Assembly (NCBI GenBank): GCA_947469485.1
Contig: CANIPU010000009.1
Location: forward strand, 42,443-106,442
Length of the DNA: 64,000 nucleotides
Origin: Chitinophagaceae bacterium
Lineage (GTDB): Bacteria > Bacteroidota > Bacteroidia > Chitinophagales > UBA10324
Reading direction: 5' to 3'
Below the pieces are notes generated by a model. The model did not search any database, had not been told where the DNA came from, and saw only the letters and a list, made by a program, of their open reading frames with translations. The first letter of the stretch is position 1, and every line of letters starts with the position of its first letter. Positions 44,603 through 52,772 of the stretch are shown piece by piece. Both the position numbers and the translations under genes were made by a program.

Positions 44603-46372
44603 ATGGAGAATTTCATTGTATCGGCGCGTAAATACAGACCTGCAAGGTTCGAAGATGTTATTGGACAACAGCAGGTAACACAAACACTTAAGAATGCAAT
44701 CCGCAACAATCAGTTGGCTCAGGCATTTTTGTTTTGTGGCCCACGCGGAGTGGGTAAAACAACTTGTGCGAGAATTCTGGCTAAAGTTATTAACTGCGAA
44801 AATATTTCGAAAGAAATTGAAGCTTGTAACGAATGCGAGAGTTGTAAGTCGTTTAATCAGAACGCAACTTTCAATGTGCATGAACTTGATGCTGCATCCA
44901 ACAACAGTGTGGAAGATATCCGCGCACTCATTGAGCAGGTTCGCTACGCACCACAGACCGGAAAGAAAAAAATTTATATTATTGATGAGGTTCATATGCT
45001 TTCTAATCAGGCATTTAATGCTTTTTTGAAAACTCTTGAGGAACCACCACCCTACGCCATTTTTATTTTGGCAACTACTGAGAAACATAAAATCATTCCA
45101 ACAATTTTATCTCGTTGTCAGATATTTGATTTCAACAGAATCAGAACTGAAGACACTGCAGAATACTTAGCTAACATTGCTACTAAAGAAGAAATAAAAA
45201 CTGAGAATGATGCCCTTCACATTATAGCACAAAAATCTGATGGAGCATTGCGCGATGCGCTTAGTATGTTCGACAGAATCAGTGTTTATACCGGAGGAAA
45301 TATTACATACCAGTCGGTTCTCACAAATCTGAACATTCTTGATTACGATTATTTCTTTCGCTTCACCGATTATTTTTTACAGGAAAGTATTACAGATTGT
45401 CTGCTCACATACAATGAGATTTTAGCAAAAGGATTTGAAGGTGATAATTTTTTGAGCGGTTTAGCTTCCCACCTACGAAGTTTGTTGGTTAGTAAGGATA
45501 AGGAAACTTTACAGTTACTTGAGACTTCAATCAACCTTCGAAATCGTTATGCAGAGCAATCGGCATATACTCCAATTTCATTTTTATTGAATGGTCTTAA
45601 CATTATAAACGAATCTGAAATCCAATATCGAACCAGCCGAAATAAAAGATTGTGCGTGGAGTTGGCGATGATGAAATTATGTTACCTGTTTAGGACTGTA
45701 AAATCTATTCAATCCGGAGAAATACTTCAGGAGAATAAAAAAAAAACTGAACCAACAATTATAAAGAAGGAAGAAATTTCAAAAGTAATTTCTTCACAAT
45801 CTATATTAACAGAAAAGGAAGAGAAATACAACTCAGGTTCACAGGAACTTTCTTCTGCAATTAAAACAACATTTGCAGGAACCTCATCAGGAACTGGTTT
45901 TAAAATTCCAACTCTAAATGATTTAAAAGCAACAGTAGAAAAGGAGAAACCTGAAAACACAAGTATAAAAGTCACGGAAAAACTTATTGGTGATGAACTA
46001 GATGAAGAAAAATTAAAATATGCATTCAGCAAGTATTTGGAAAATCTACAAGCAGCAAAAAATTTTTCTGTTTCTGAAATATTAAAAATATATCCTCCTG
46101 TTTTGGAAAATAATCGTACAGTTTTAATTGTGGTGGGAACTCAAAGTCACCGCCAATTATTGTTGGATGAACTGGAAAATATGGTTGCTTTTTTAAAGAA
46201 CCAATTACAGAAAAAGATCATTGATTTAACAATTAAAGTAGATGCCGAAAGAGCAAAGGCCGATAATAAAAAAAGGCCTTATACTCCTTCAGAAAAATTT
46301 GAGCACATGGCTAAAAAAAATCCAAAACTTAAGCAATTAAGAGATGATTTAAAACTCGAAGCTGATTTCTGA
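44603..46372 (+). CDS. dnaX: DNA polymerase III subunit tau (and possibly gamma)
   Basis: The clamp-loader ATPase of the replication machine, 589 residues. The N-terminal AAA+ domain has GPRGVGKTT starting at residue 46 (Lys52), a four-Cys zinc module (NCENISKEIEACNECESCKSF), the Walker B region IIDEVHMLS, sensor 1 ATTEKHKI and the arginine-finger region ILSRCQIFDF. Domain III ends near residue 370. The rest is tau-specific, with a low-complexity linker and a C-terminal domain. Exactly at the domain III/tail border lies a run of ten A's (codons 379-382) where slippage in either direction meets a stop within a few codons, which would give a gamma-like product of about 382-386 residues. Confidence 0.96.
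   Translation: MENFIVSARKYRPARFEDVIGQQQVTQTLKNAIRNNQLAQAFLFCGPRGVGKTTCARILAKVINCENISKEIEACNECESCKSFNQNATFNVHELDAASNNSVEDIRALIEQVRYAPQTGKKKIYIIDEVHMLSNQAFNAFLKTLEEPPPYAIFILATTEKHKIIPTILSRCQIFDFNRIRTEDTAEYLANIATKEEIKTENDALHIIAQKSDGALRDALSMFDRISVYTGGNITYQSVLTNLNILDYDYFFRFTDYFLQESITDCLLTYNEILAKGFEGDNFLSGLASHLRSLLVSKDKETLQLLETSINLRNRYAEQSAYTPISFLLNGLNIINESEIQYRTSRNKRLCVELAMMKLCYLFRTVKSIQSGEILQENKKKTEPTIIKKEEISKVISSQSILTEKEEKYNSGSQELSSAIKTTFAGTSSGTGFKIPTLNDLKATVEKEKPENTSIKVTEKLIGDELDEEKLKYAFSKYLENLQAAKNFSVSEILKIYPPVLENNRTVLIVVGTQSHRQLLLDELENMVAFLKNQLQKKIIDLTIKVDAERAKADNKKRPYTPSEKFEHMAKKNPKLKQLRDDLKLEADF
45729..45750 (+). promoter_or_regulatory. candidate slippage/frameshift site in dnaX
   Basis: AGGAG (45729-45733), three bases, then ten A's (45737-45746) in frame as AAA AAA AAA Axx. 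One extra A in the transcript, or a -1 ribosomal shift, gives AAC TGA at once. One A fewer gives five codons and TAA. This is the longest A-run I saw inside any gene in the window. Confidence 0.55.
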
Positions 46373-46424
46373 TTGGTAATTCCTTTTTGCAATTATTTTT
46401 GACCCAAGAACAACAAAATAAATT

Positions 46425-47660
46425 ATGGCTGAAGTAATTAGAATGCCCCGAATGAGTGATACAATGACTGAAGGTGTGATTGTGGCTTGGCACAAAAAAG
46501 TTGGTGATAAGGTAAAGAGTGGCGAATTAATGGCTGAAATTGAAACTGATAAGGCTGTAATGGAATTTGAAAGTTTTCAGGATGGAGTATTGCTCTATAT
46601 AGGTGCTGAAAAAGGGGCTGCTATTCCTGTTGATACAATTATAGCTGTAATTGGTAAAGAAGGAGAAGATTATAAAGCTGCACTAGCAAACTCTGGTCCT
46701 GCTTCTTCCAATAAACCTGAAGAAAAGGTAAATACTGAAGTTTCAGTTTCATCTTCGATTGCTTCATCAACACAAAAGGAAATAGCAATTCCGGCATCTA
46801 ATGGAAATGGAAGAGTAAAAGCTTCACCTCTTGCAAAAAAAATCGCCGCTGATTCAGGTATAAATATTTCACAAGTATCAGGCAGTGGGGATGATGGAAG
46901 AATTATTAAAAAAGACATTGAAGCATATCTTTCTTCCGGAAAATCAAAACGCTCTCAACCGTTTGTTAATGATACTGAGAGTTATGAAGAAGTTGCAGTT
47001 TCACAAATGCGCAAGACTATTGCTCGCCGCTTGTCAGAAAGCAAATTCAGTGCTCCGCATTTTTATTTAAAAATGGATATCAATATGGATAGATCCATTG
47101 ATGCCCGTAAACAAATGAATGAATATCTGCAAGAAAAAATTTCTATCAATGATTTTGTAATTAAAGCATGTGCACTTGCATTACGGGCAAACCCACAGGT
47201 AAATTCATCGTGGTTAGGTGATAAAATCAGATATAATCATCACATTCATATTGGAATGGCCGTTGCAGTTGAAGAGGGATTATTAGTTCCAGTCATAAAA
47301 TTTGCCGACCAAAAGTCTTTTAGCCAGATTTCGACTGAAGCAAAGTCATTCGGTGCAAAAGCAAAAGAGAAAAAACTGCAACCAACAGATTGGGAAGGAA
47401 ATACCTTCACGATTTCCAATTTAGGCATGATGGATATTGATGAATTCACAGCAATCATTAACCCGCCGGATGCATGCATACTTTCAGTTGGTAAAATTCG
47501 TCAGATTCCTGTGTTTGATGATAAGGGAAATATAAAAGCTTCTAATGTTATGAGCGTAGTATTAAGTTGTGACCATCGTGTTGTTGATGGTGCAAAGGGT
47601 GCAAAATTTTTACAATCACTGAAAATGTTCCTAGAGAACCCCGTGACTATGTTAGTTTAA
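46425..47660 (+). CDS. pdhC: dihydrolipoamide acetyltransferase (E2) of the pyruvate dehydrogenase complex
   Basis: A 411-residue E2 subunit. The lipoyl domain (1-80) has lipoylation Lys43 in EIETDKAVMEF. An Ala/Ser-rich linker leads to the peripheral E1/E3-binding domain (ASPLAKKIAADSGINISQVSGSGDDGRIIKKDIEAYL, about 135-170). The catalytic acyltransferase domain (about 190-411) ends with DHRVVDGA, active-site His384 and Asp388. The sequence fits the pyruvate complex best; a branched-chain or 2-oxoglutarate E2 is less likely. E1 and E3 genes are not adjacent. Confidence 0.92.
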   Translation: MAEVIRMPRMSDTMTEGVIVAWHKKVGDKVKSGELMAEIETDKAVMEFESFQDGVLLYIGAEKGAAIPVDTIIAVIGKEGEDYKAALANSGPASSNKPEEKVNTEVSVSSSIASSTQKEIAIPASNGNGRVKASPLAKKIAADSGINISQVSGSGDDGRIIKKDIEAYLSSGKSKRSQPFVNDTESYEEVAVSQMRKTIARRLSESKFSAPHFYLKMDINMDRSIDARKQMNEYLQEKISINDFVIKACALALRANPQVNSSWLGDKIRYNHHIHIGMAVAVEEGLLVPVIKFADQKSFSQISTEAKSFGAKAKEKKLQPTDWEGNTFTISNLGMMDIDEFTAIINPPDACILSVGKIRQIPVFDDKGNIKASNVMSVVLSCDHRVVDGAKGAKFLQSLKMFLENPVTMLV

Positions 47661-47682
47661 AATAAATTTTATTAAAAACTTA

Positions 47683-47979
47683 TTAATTCAAGACAACCTC
47701 TTTAATACAGCAAACCGGAATACTGATTCCGCCTTTCAGTATAATATTTTTATCAGTAGCTGCCCAAATAGTGGTTATTACTTCTTTGATACCTTCCTCT
47801 GTTACAAAAGTAATTTTAGCTTTTGTGTAAAAAGTGTGAGACAACTGTGCTGCTCTCTGCAACGACAGTTTTCTCTGCAAATATGCTTCAGCACAATCCA
47901 ACACTTCAGAATTTATACATCGAAGGTTTGGAATTATTTCTCTTGCAATGCGTTCAGGGTTTGTAGAAACATTCATCAA
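47683..47979 (-). CDS. conserved small protein of unknown function
   Basis: A 98-residue cytoplasmic protein (start at 47979, or the next codon, also ATG). It begins with a helical part (NPERIAREIIPNLRCINSEVLDCAEAYLQRKLSLQRAAQLSHTF) followed by an antiparallel-strand part (KAKITFVTEEGIKEVITTIWAATDKNIILKGGISIPVCCIKEVVLN). I do not recognise a named family. The overall pattern looks like a genuine conserved protein: balanced composition, no signal peptide and a coherent fold order. It is convergent with pdhC, with 22 bases between the ends. Confidence 0.7.
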   Translation of the reverse strand: MMNVSTNPERIAREIIPNLRCINSEVLDCAEAYLQRKLSLQRAAQLSHTFYTKAKITFVTEEGIKEVITTIWAATDKNIILKGGISIPVCCIKEVVLN

Positions 47980-48093
47980 ATTGAAGTGGGTTTTGGTTCG
48001 GTGTTCTTTACGCTCTCAATTTCAGCTAAGTTATCACTAGTTATGGCTAAATTCATATATTTAAATGGCTACCCATTTAATAAAATCTTCTAA

Positions 48094-48459
48094 ATGAGCT
48101 TAAAACACACTTTGATATTAGGTGCATCACCTAATCCTGAGAGATATTCATTTTTGGCCGCTAAAAGTCTATCCAGCCATAATCATACAATTACAATGGT
48201 AGGAAAAAAAGATGGCATAGTTTGTAATTTGCCTATACTTCATTCAATTCCACAGAATCTGGAAATAGATACAGTCACAGTTTATCTAAGTGCCAAAAAT
48301 CAAATTGCCTATTACAGTGATATAATTCAGCTTAAGCCCAAACGGATAATCTTTAATCCCGGGGCAGAAAACCCCGAATTGGAAAAATTAGCGATTGAAA
48401 ACGGAATTGAAGTTGAGAATGCTTGCACCTTGATTTTGCTTTCTATCGGTCAATATTGA
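48094..48459 (+). CDS. CoA-binding domain protein (CoA_binding_2/YccU-like)
   Basis: A 121-residue single-domain Rossmann protein. It shows TLILGASPNPERYSFLAAKSL at the N-terminus, a pair of strands around ITMVGKKDGIVCNLPI and the ending IIFNPGAENPELEKLAIENGIEVENACTLILLS, which are family traits. Members bind coenzyme A; no reaction is established. A perfect 20-bp palindrome covers its stop codon. Confidence 0.9.
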   Translation: MSLKHTLILGASPNPERYSFLAAKSLSSHNHTITMVGKKDGIVCNLPILHSIPQNLEIDTVTVYLSAKNQIAYYSDIIQLKPKRIIFNPGAENPELEKLAIENGIEVENACTLILLSIGQY

Positions 48460-48474
48460 TTTTATAAAATCAAT
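48455..48474. repeat. perfect 20-bp palindrome at the end of the CoA-binding gene
   Basis: ATTGATTTTA directly joined to its inverse TAAAATCAAT, overlapping the TGA at 48457-48459 and lying 54 bases before the next gene. It could be a regulator-binding site for the DUF4139 gene, or a weak hairpin. Confidence 0.6.
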
Positions 48475-48528
48475 CTTAAAATATTTTGTGGAAATTCGCA
48501 TTCTTCATTCTCTAATCAAAAACTTTTT

Positions 48529-50178
48529 ATGATTAAAAAAATAATGCTCGGTGTTGCGTTGATAGTAATTTCTGTTTCAACTCAGGCGCAAAAAAAAGTG
48601 GAAGCTAAATCAGAAGTAAAGTCGGCAACTGTTTATTTATCAGGTGCTGAACTAAACCGGACAGCGAGCATAACACTTGCCGCAGGAAATTCGGATGTGG
48701 TTTTTACCGGTTTGCCTACTAATCTCAATCAACAAACTATAAATATTTATTCTGATGATAAACTGATTATTCAATCAGTACAATTTAAATTGAATTACAT
48801 GGATCAGAAGGAACTTTCAGCTGAAACAAAAAAGTGGAGTGATTCACTTGAATTAATAAACAAGGAACTAACAACCATAAAGGATAAAAAAGACATTCTT
48901 GTTATGCAACAAAATATGTTGGATGAGAATAGAAAAACTACCGGTGCAAACACCGGATTGAATTTTGAAGAAATGAAAAAGTATTTTGATTTTTATTCAA
49001 TTCAAATTTCAACCTCACGAAAAGAATGGACTTCATTAGGTGAAAGAGAGGTGAAATTGAATGAAATAAAAAATAAATTGTCTCAACAACTTTATGATTT
49101 CCAACAAAAAAAGTCTGCTCCATCAGGTGAGATTTGGGTTCAGGTTTCTTCAGATAAAGCAATCACATCAAAATTTTATATTTCTTACTTAGTAAACAAT
49201 GCAGGCTGGACTCCTGAATATGATGTTCGTGCCGATAAAGTAAATGCTCCGATAACACTCAATTACAAAGCTGCAATCTGGCAAACAACTGGTGAAGACT
49301 GGAAAGACATAAAACTCAAACTCTCTACAGGAAATCCAACAGCTGGTGCGGCAGGACCAATTTTCTCCACTTGGTTCATGGATTATTATTATGGAAACAA
49401 TGTTTCTTTAGAATATTTAAATGATTATGATAAAAACAGAGGATTAAGAAATGAAGATGCACCATCAGCCCCAATTTCAATGCAGGAGGTAGTGGTAACC
49501 GGTTCAAATAAAAAATACAAAGAGAGCGAAACAACTTCGTCATACACCAGTGTTACTCAATCGACTCTTTCAACTGAGTTTGATATAAAATTGGCTTCAT
49601 CTATTCCGTCAGGTTCTGATGTCCACAGGGTGAACATTGGTGATTACGCAATGGATGCTTCGTATGATTACTACTCAATTCCAAGAATTGATAAAGATGT
49701 TTTTTTGAATGCTCACATTTCAGATTGGGAGAAACTGAATTTGCTTCCAGGGGCTGCTAATATATTTTTTCAGGGAGCTTATGTTGGCCAGAGCGTAATA
49801 AATGCCAATCAAACAAACGACACTATGGAACTTTCGCTTGGTCGAGATAAAAATGTAATTCTCACTCGCGAAAAATTAAAAGATTTTACAAAAGAGAAAT
49901 TCATTGGTGGAAAATATCGTCAGAGTGTTACCTACGAAATTAAAGTTAAGAATACTGAACCAACTGAAATCAGCCTGGATGTGATTGAACAAGTTCCGAT
50001 TTCAGCAAATGCCGAAATAAAAATTACACTCGATGATGCCGGCGGTGCATCTTATAATGTTGAAACAGGAAAACTTTTTTGGAAACAGAAACTAGCTCCC
50101 GGAGAAGAAAAGAAAATGCAATTTTCGATAACTGTTGAATTTCCTGAATCGAAGAAAATTTATTGCCCAAAGTTTTAA
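48529..50178 (+). CDS. DUF4139/DUF4140-domain secreted protein (MuiA family)
   Basis: A 549-residue exported protein (signal ending STQAQ). The N-terminal DUF4140 part (SATVYLSGAELNRTASITLAAGNSDVVFTGLPTNLN) is followed by a coiled-coil stretch (about 95-195), then DUF4139 with FYISYLVNNAGWTPEYDVRADKVNAPITLNYKAAIWQTTGEDWKDIKLKLSTG and the terminal EEKKMQFSITVEFPESKKI. The family is sometimes called mucoidy inhibitor A-like; function is not established. A short insert near residue 320 contains QEVVVTG, resembling the plug start of TonB-linked proteins. It is followed by a strong terminator. Confidence 0.9.
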   Translation: MIKKIMLGVALIVISVSTQAQKKVEAKSEVKSATVYLSGAELNRTASITLAAGNSDVVFTGLPTNLNQQTINIYSDDKLIIQSVQFKLNYMDQKELSAETKKWSDSLELINKELTTIKDKKDILVMQQNMLDENRKTTGANTGLNFEEMKKYFDFYSIQISTSRKEWTSLGEREVKLNEIKNKLSQQLYDFQQKKSAPSGEIWVQVSSDKAITSKFYISYLVNNAGWTPEYDVRADKVNAPITLNYKAAIWQTTGEDWKDIKLKLSTGNPTAGAAGPIFSTWFMDYYYGNNVSLEYLNDYDKNRGLRNEDAPSAPISMQEVVVTGSNKKYKESETTSSYTSVTQSTLSTEFDIKLASSIPSGSDVHRVNIGDYAMDASYDYYSIPRIDKDVFLNAHISDWEKLNLLPGAANIFFQGAYVGQSVINANQTNDTMELSLGRDKNVILTREKLKDFTKEKFIGGKYRQSVTYEIKVKNTEPTEISLDVIEQVPISANAEIKITLDDAGGASYNVETGKLFWKQKLAPGEEKKMQFSITVEFPESKKIYCPKF

Positions 50179-50193
50179 AAAACCAGTAGCAAT

Positions 50194-50227
50194 AAGCCCC
50201 ATACAACTTAATGGGGCTTTCTTTTTT
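50194..50227 (+). terminator. intrinsic terminator after the DUF4139 gene
   Basis: AAGCCCCAT (50194-50202) pairs perfectly with ATGGGGCTT (50211-50219) around an 8-base loop, followed by a T-rich run. Confidence 0.92.
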
Positions 50228-50301
50228 TCTTTAATATCTTTTAATTTATTCATCTACTAATTACTATTTATAGAAATACGCTTATTACAACAAATAATTA
50301 T

Positions 50302-51615
50302 TTATAAATTAGGAATAGGAATTACTTGGTTTTTAAAATCATAATATTTTTTATCCATTTGTTTCCCAAGTTTTAAAAGCTTCGGAATATTTTTTTTCAA
50401 CTTCTTAAGTTGCTTTAATAAATCAAACATTCCAATCAAGTGACTTTTAGGAATAACATAGCCTGCCTCTTTTAACACACTTCCTATTGGAACCTTAAGC
50501 TGCTCCTGCATTTTAAAAAGTGCTACCAATACCTCTGCTCCTATTGGTACACATGCTCCAACACCACCTCTTACTTGTTCCCAGCCAATTAAATAAATTC
50601 CCTTAAAATCAGCAAGCATACTTCTTCCATATACCTGAGCAAATGCACCTTTTGTACGGTGCAACTCTTTCGGCAAAAAAGGATAAGAAAGGTGAAATCC
50701 GGTAGCAGTAACAATTAAATCGGCTTTAACTTTTGTTCCATCAATAAATTCAACTTCATCTTCCGTTATACGACTTATACCAGGCTTAGGAGTTAGCTTT
50801 CCATGTTTAATATAATGCAAAGCCTCTGTTCCAATTGTTGGATGCTTTGTTAAAATATCATGATCAGGTTTGGGTAGACCATATCTACTTAAATCGCCTA
50901 CAGTTAATCTCAAACCAATTTTCAACATTGTTCTTTGAACAAATGGTGGCAACCAATTTTTGGCAAAATGTGAAAGAGGATAACCCGCAACTAACTTTGG
51001 AAGAAACCATGCACTGCTTCTGATGCTCATATAGGAAGAAGCACCTACCCGGGCTGCTTCTGATGCCACATCGCAAGCAGAATTTCCAGCACCAACTACT
51101 ACAACATTTTTTCCTTTTAATTGATCAGGGGTTTTATAGTCTTTAGAATGAAGAATTTCACCTTTGAACGATTCTGAACCCTCAAAAACAGGATAGCGCT
51201 TATCCCAATGATGACCGTTGCAAACAAGCACACCCTTGTATAATTTTATTTCTCCATCAGCAAATTTCACTTGCCACTTATTATCTCCGGCCGGATATAC
51301 AAATTCAACCTTTTTATTAAATGTAATAAATTCACGAAGGCCAAAATGATTTGCATAATCATTATAATAAGCTAAGACTTGCTTGCCACTTGGAAATTCC
51401 GGGTAATTTTTTGGCATTGCATAATCTGAATACTCCATCAATCCTTTTGGAGAAATAATATGCGCAGTTTCATAAACTCCATGATGCCAGTTACCTCCTA
51501 AATCATCTTCAGCGTCAACTGCTTCAAATGGAATCCCCGCCAATTTCAAGGCTTTGATATGTGCTAATCCTACCGGACCTGCCCCTATTATTAAATACTT
51601 TTGATCGTCAGTCAA
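50302..51615 (-). CDS. flavin-containing monooxygenase-like NAD(P)/FAD-dependent oxidoreductase
   Basis: A 437-residue class B flavoprotein monooxygenase-like protein. The FAD-binding site is GAGPVGLAHIKAL near residue 11, followed by DAEDDLGGNWHHG. The NADP-binding Rossmann motif is VVVVGAGNSACDVASEAA near residue 173, and LIVTATGFHLSYPF is the typical ATG motif. A strict FMO/BVMO FxGxxxHxxxW fingerprint appears in a degenerate form (SFKGEILHSKDYK). It may oxidise a nitrogen or sulphur compound or a ketone. The start is a TTG at 51615 since no ATG gives the first strand. It is divergent from the EGF-like lipoprotein gene. Confidence 0.88.
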   Translation of the reverse strand: MTDDQKYLIIGAGPVGLAHIKALKLAGIPFEAVDAEDDLGGNWHHGVYETAHIISPKGLMEYSDYAMPKNYPEFPSGKQVLAYYNDYANHFGLREFITFNKKVEFVYPAGDNKWQVKFADGEIKLYKGVLVCNGHHWDKRYPVFEGSESFKGEILHSKDYKTPDQLKGKNVVVVGAGNSACDVASEAARVGASSYMSIRSSAWFLPKLVAGYPLSHFAKNWLPPFVQRTMLKIGLRLTVGDLSRYGLPKPDHDILTKHPTIGTEALHYIKHGKLTPKPGISRITEDEVEFIDGTKVKADLIVTATGFHLSYPFLPKELHRTKGAFAQVYGRSMLADFKGIYLIGWEQVRGGVGACVPIGAEVLVALFKMQEQLKVPIGSVLKEAGYVIPKSHLIGMFDLLKQLKKLKKNIPKLLKLGKQMDKKYYDFKNQVIPIPNL

Positions 51616-51834
51616 TTTACAATTTTGAAAAATACTTTTTTTATAGCTTATCGAATTTAAACAATAATATCAAAAACAATAAGTTTTAAAAGAATGCCAG
51701 ATAACTACAGTAACTATTTTCCTGTTTTATGTTGATTTGGTTAATATACATAATTCAATCTCGCTGTTAATTTACAAGAAGTGACTATCAACTATATTGT
51801 AAAATCAAAATTAGTTTTAGAGAAAATATTTGTA

Positions 51835-52317
51835 ATGAAAATTAAAATTCTTATAATTTTTTGTATCTCATTTCTTTTTATTTCATCTTGTAAAGACAAA
51901 TGCAAAGATGTAAATTGTAACAACGGAACATGTGTTGAAGGAACATGCAATTGTTCCGAAGGTTATGAAGGAAATGATTGTGGCACAGAATCCAGATCAA
52001 AGTTTATTGGAAGCTATGTTGTAAACGGAACTGAAACCTGCTCGGTTTCAGGAAACAGTACTCTGACAGGTATGTCTTTTACTATTTCCAATTCCAGTGC
52101 AGCGATAAATAAAACAACTTTGAATCTTGGTGGAGGTCTTTTGATTTTGACCGCTACAGTTAACGGAAGTTCTTTCACAATCATTCCTTCTACAATTAGT
52201 GTTTATTCTTATTCAGGAAGTGGAACTATAAACGGCAATTCAGTTACATGCACTATAAACAGCAACGATTCTTTTACTCCTGAAACCTGTGTTTATTCAT
52301 TAACAGGTTCAAAATAA
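51835..52317 (+). CDS. lipoprotein with an EGF-like Cys module
   Basis: About 160 residues from ATG 51835; a GTG at 51781 would add 18 residues before the signal. The signal ends FISSC (Cys18). Directly after it comes an EGF-like six-Cys stretch (CKDKCKDVNCNNGTCVEGTCNCSEGYEGNDCG) ending in the typical Cys-x-Cys-x5-Gly-x2-Cys. The remaining roughly 110 residues are Ser/Thr/Gly-rich strands with two more Cys near the end. Probably a surface lipoprotein of unknown role; such EGF-plus-beta proteins are frequent in Bacteroidota. Confidence 0.8.
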   Translation: MKIKILIIFCISFLFISSCKDKCKDVNCNNGTCVEGTCNCSEGYEGNDCGTESRSKFIGSYVVNGTETCSVSGNSTLTGMSFTISNSSAAINKTTLNLGGGLLILTATVNGSSFTIIPSTISVYSYSGSGTINGNSVTCTINSNDSFTPETCVYSLTGSK

Positions 52318-52355
52318 TTCGCGAATTATTCAGAGTAACGATTTTAAAAATTTAA

Positions 52356-52763
52356 CTATTTAATCATAACTCCTCTCTTACCCATCAATGGAATTTGGGT
52401 AAAATTTTCGAGGCTGATACTTTCAGTTACAAAAACATATCGTTTGTCAAACATTTTTCCATTTATCCAAAAGCTTATCCAGATTTCATTATTAAGTGCG
52501 AATAATTGTTTTTCAATCATTTCAACTTTTACAAATTCATTACTTGATACTTTATCAAAAAACTGACGCAGGGTTGAAGTCTTAACTTTTTTTCCATCTA
52601 AATCACCATAACCGGTTGAAGCAATAATAACCCCTTCAATTGGTTCGTCTTTGAGATTAACTAAATACACGCTCCATTCTTCCTCGGCAAGAGTCCCATC
52701 GTTCTCAGGCACAATTGCTAATGCCAAATCTTCCACCTTTCCAAAATCAATATCTTTTTTCAT
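52356..52763 (-). CDS. conserved 135-residue protein of unknown function
   Basis: A cytoplasmic protein with no signal peptide and a mostly beta composition: EEEWSVYLVNLKDEPIEGVIIASTGYGDLDGKKVKTSTLRQFFDKV, then NEIWISFWINGKMFDKRYVFV and the end PLMGKRGVMIK. I recall similar sequences in Bacteroidota carrying the misleading name phenylalanyl-tRNA synthetase subunit; nothing here resembles a synthetase. It lies 9 bases after the serine hydrolase gene in the same direction, so they are probably co-transcribed. Confidence 0.75.
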   Translation of the reverse strand: MKKDIDFGKVEDLALAIVPENDGTLAEEEWSVYLVNLKDEPIEGVIIASTGYGDLDGKKVKTSTLRQFFDKVSSNEFVKVEMIEKQLFALNNEIWISFWINGKMFDKRYVFVTESISLENFTQIPLMGKRGVMIK

Positions 52764-52772
52764 TTAATTAAT

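Noticed and set aside
44468..45088. A 206-codon frame antisense to dnaX and the DUF2461 gene
   Set aside because: It overlaps two clear genes on the other strand and has no recognisable protein features.
47836..48093. An 85-codon frame ending just before the CoA-binding gene
   Set aside because: It is mostly antisense to the 98-residue gene at 47683-47979 and shows no protein-like pattern.
49470..49510. TonB-receptor plug-like motif (QEVVVTG) in the DUF4139 protein
   Set aside because: It is a single short motif in a linker with no plug or barrel domain around it, so it does not change the call.
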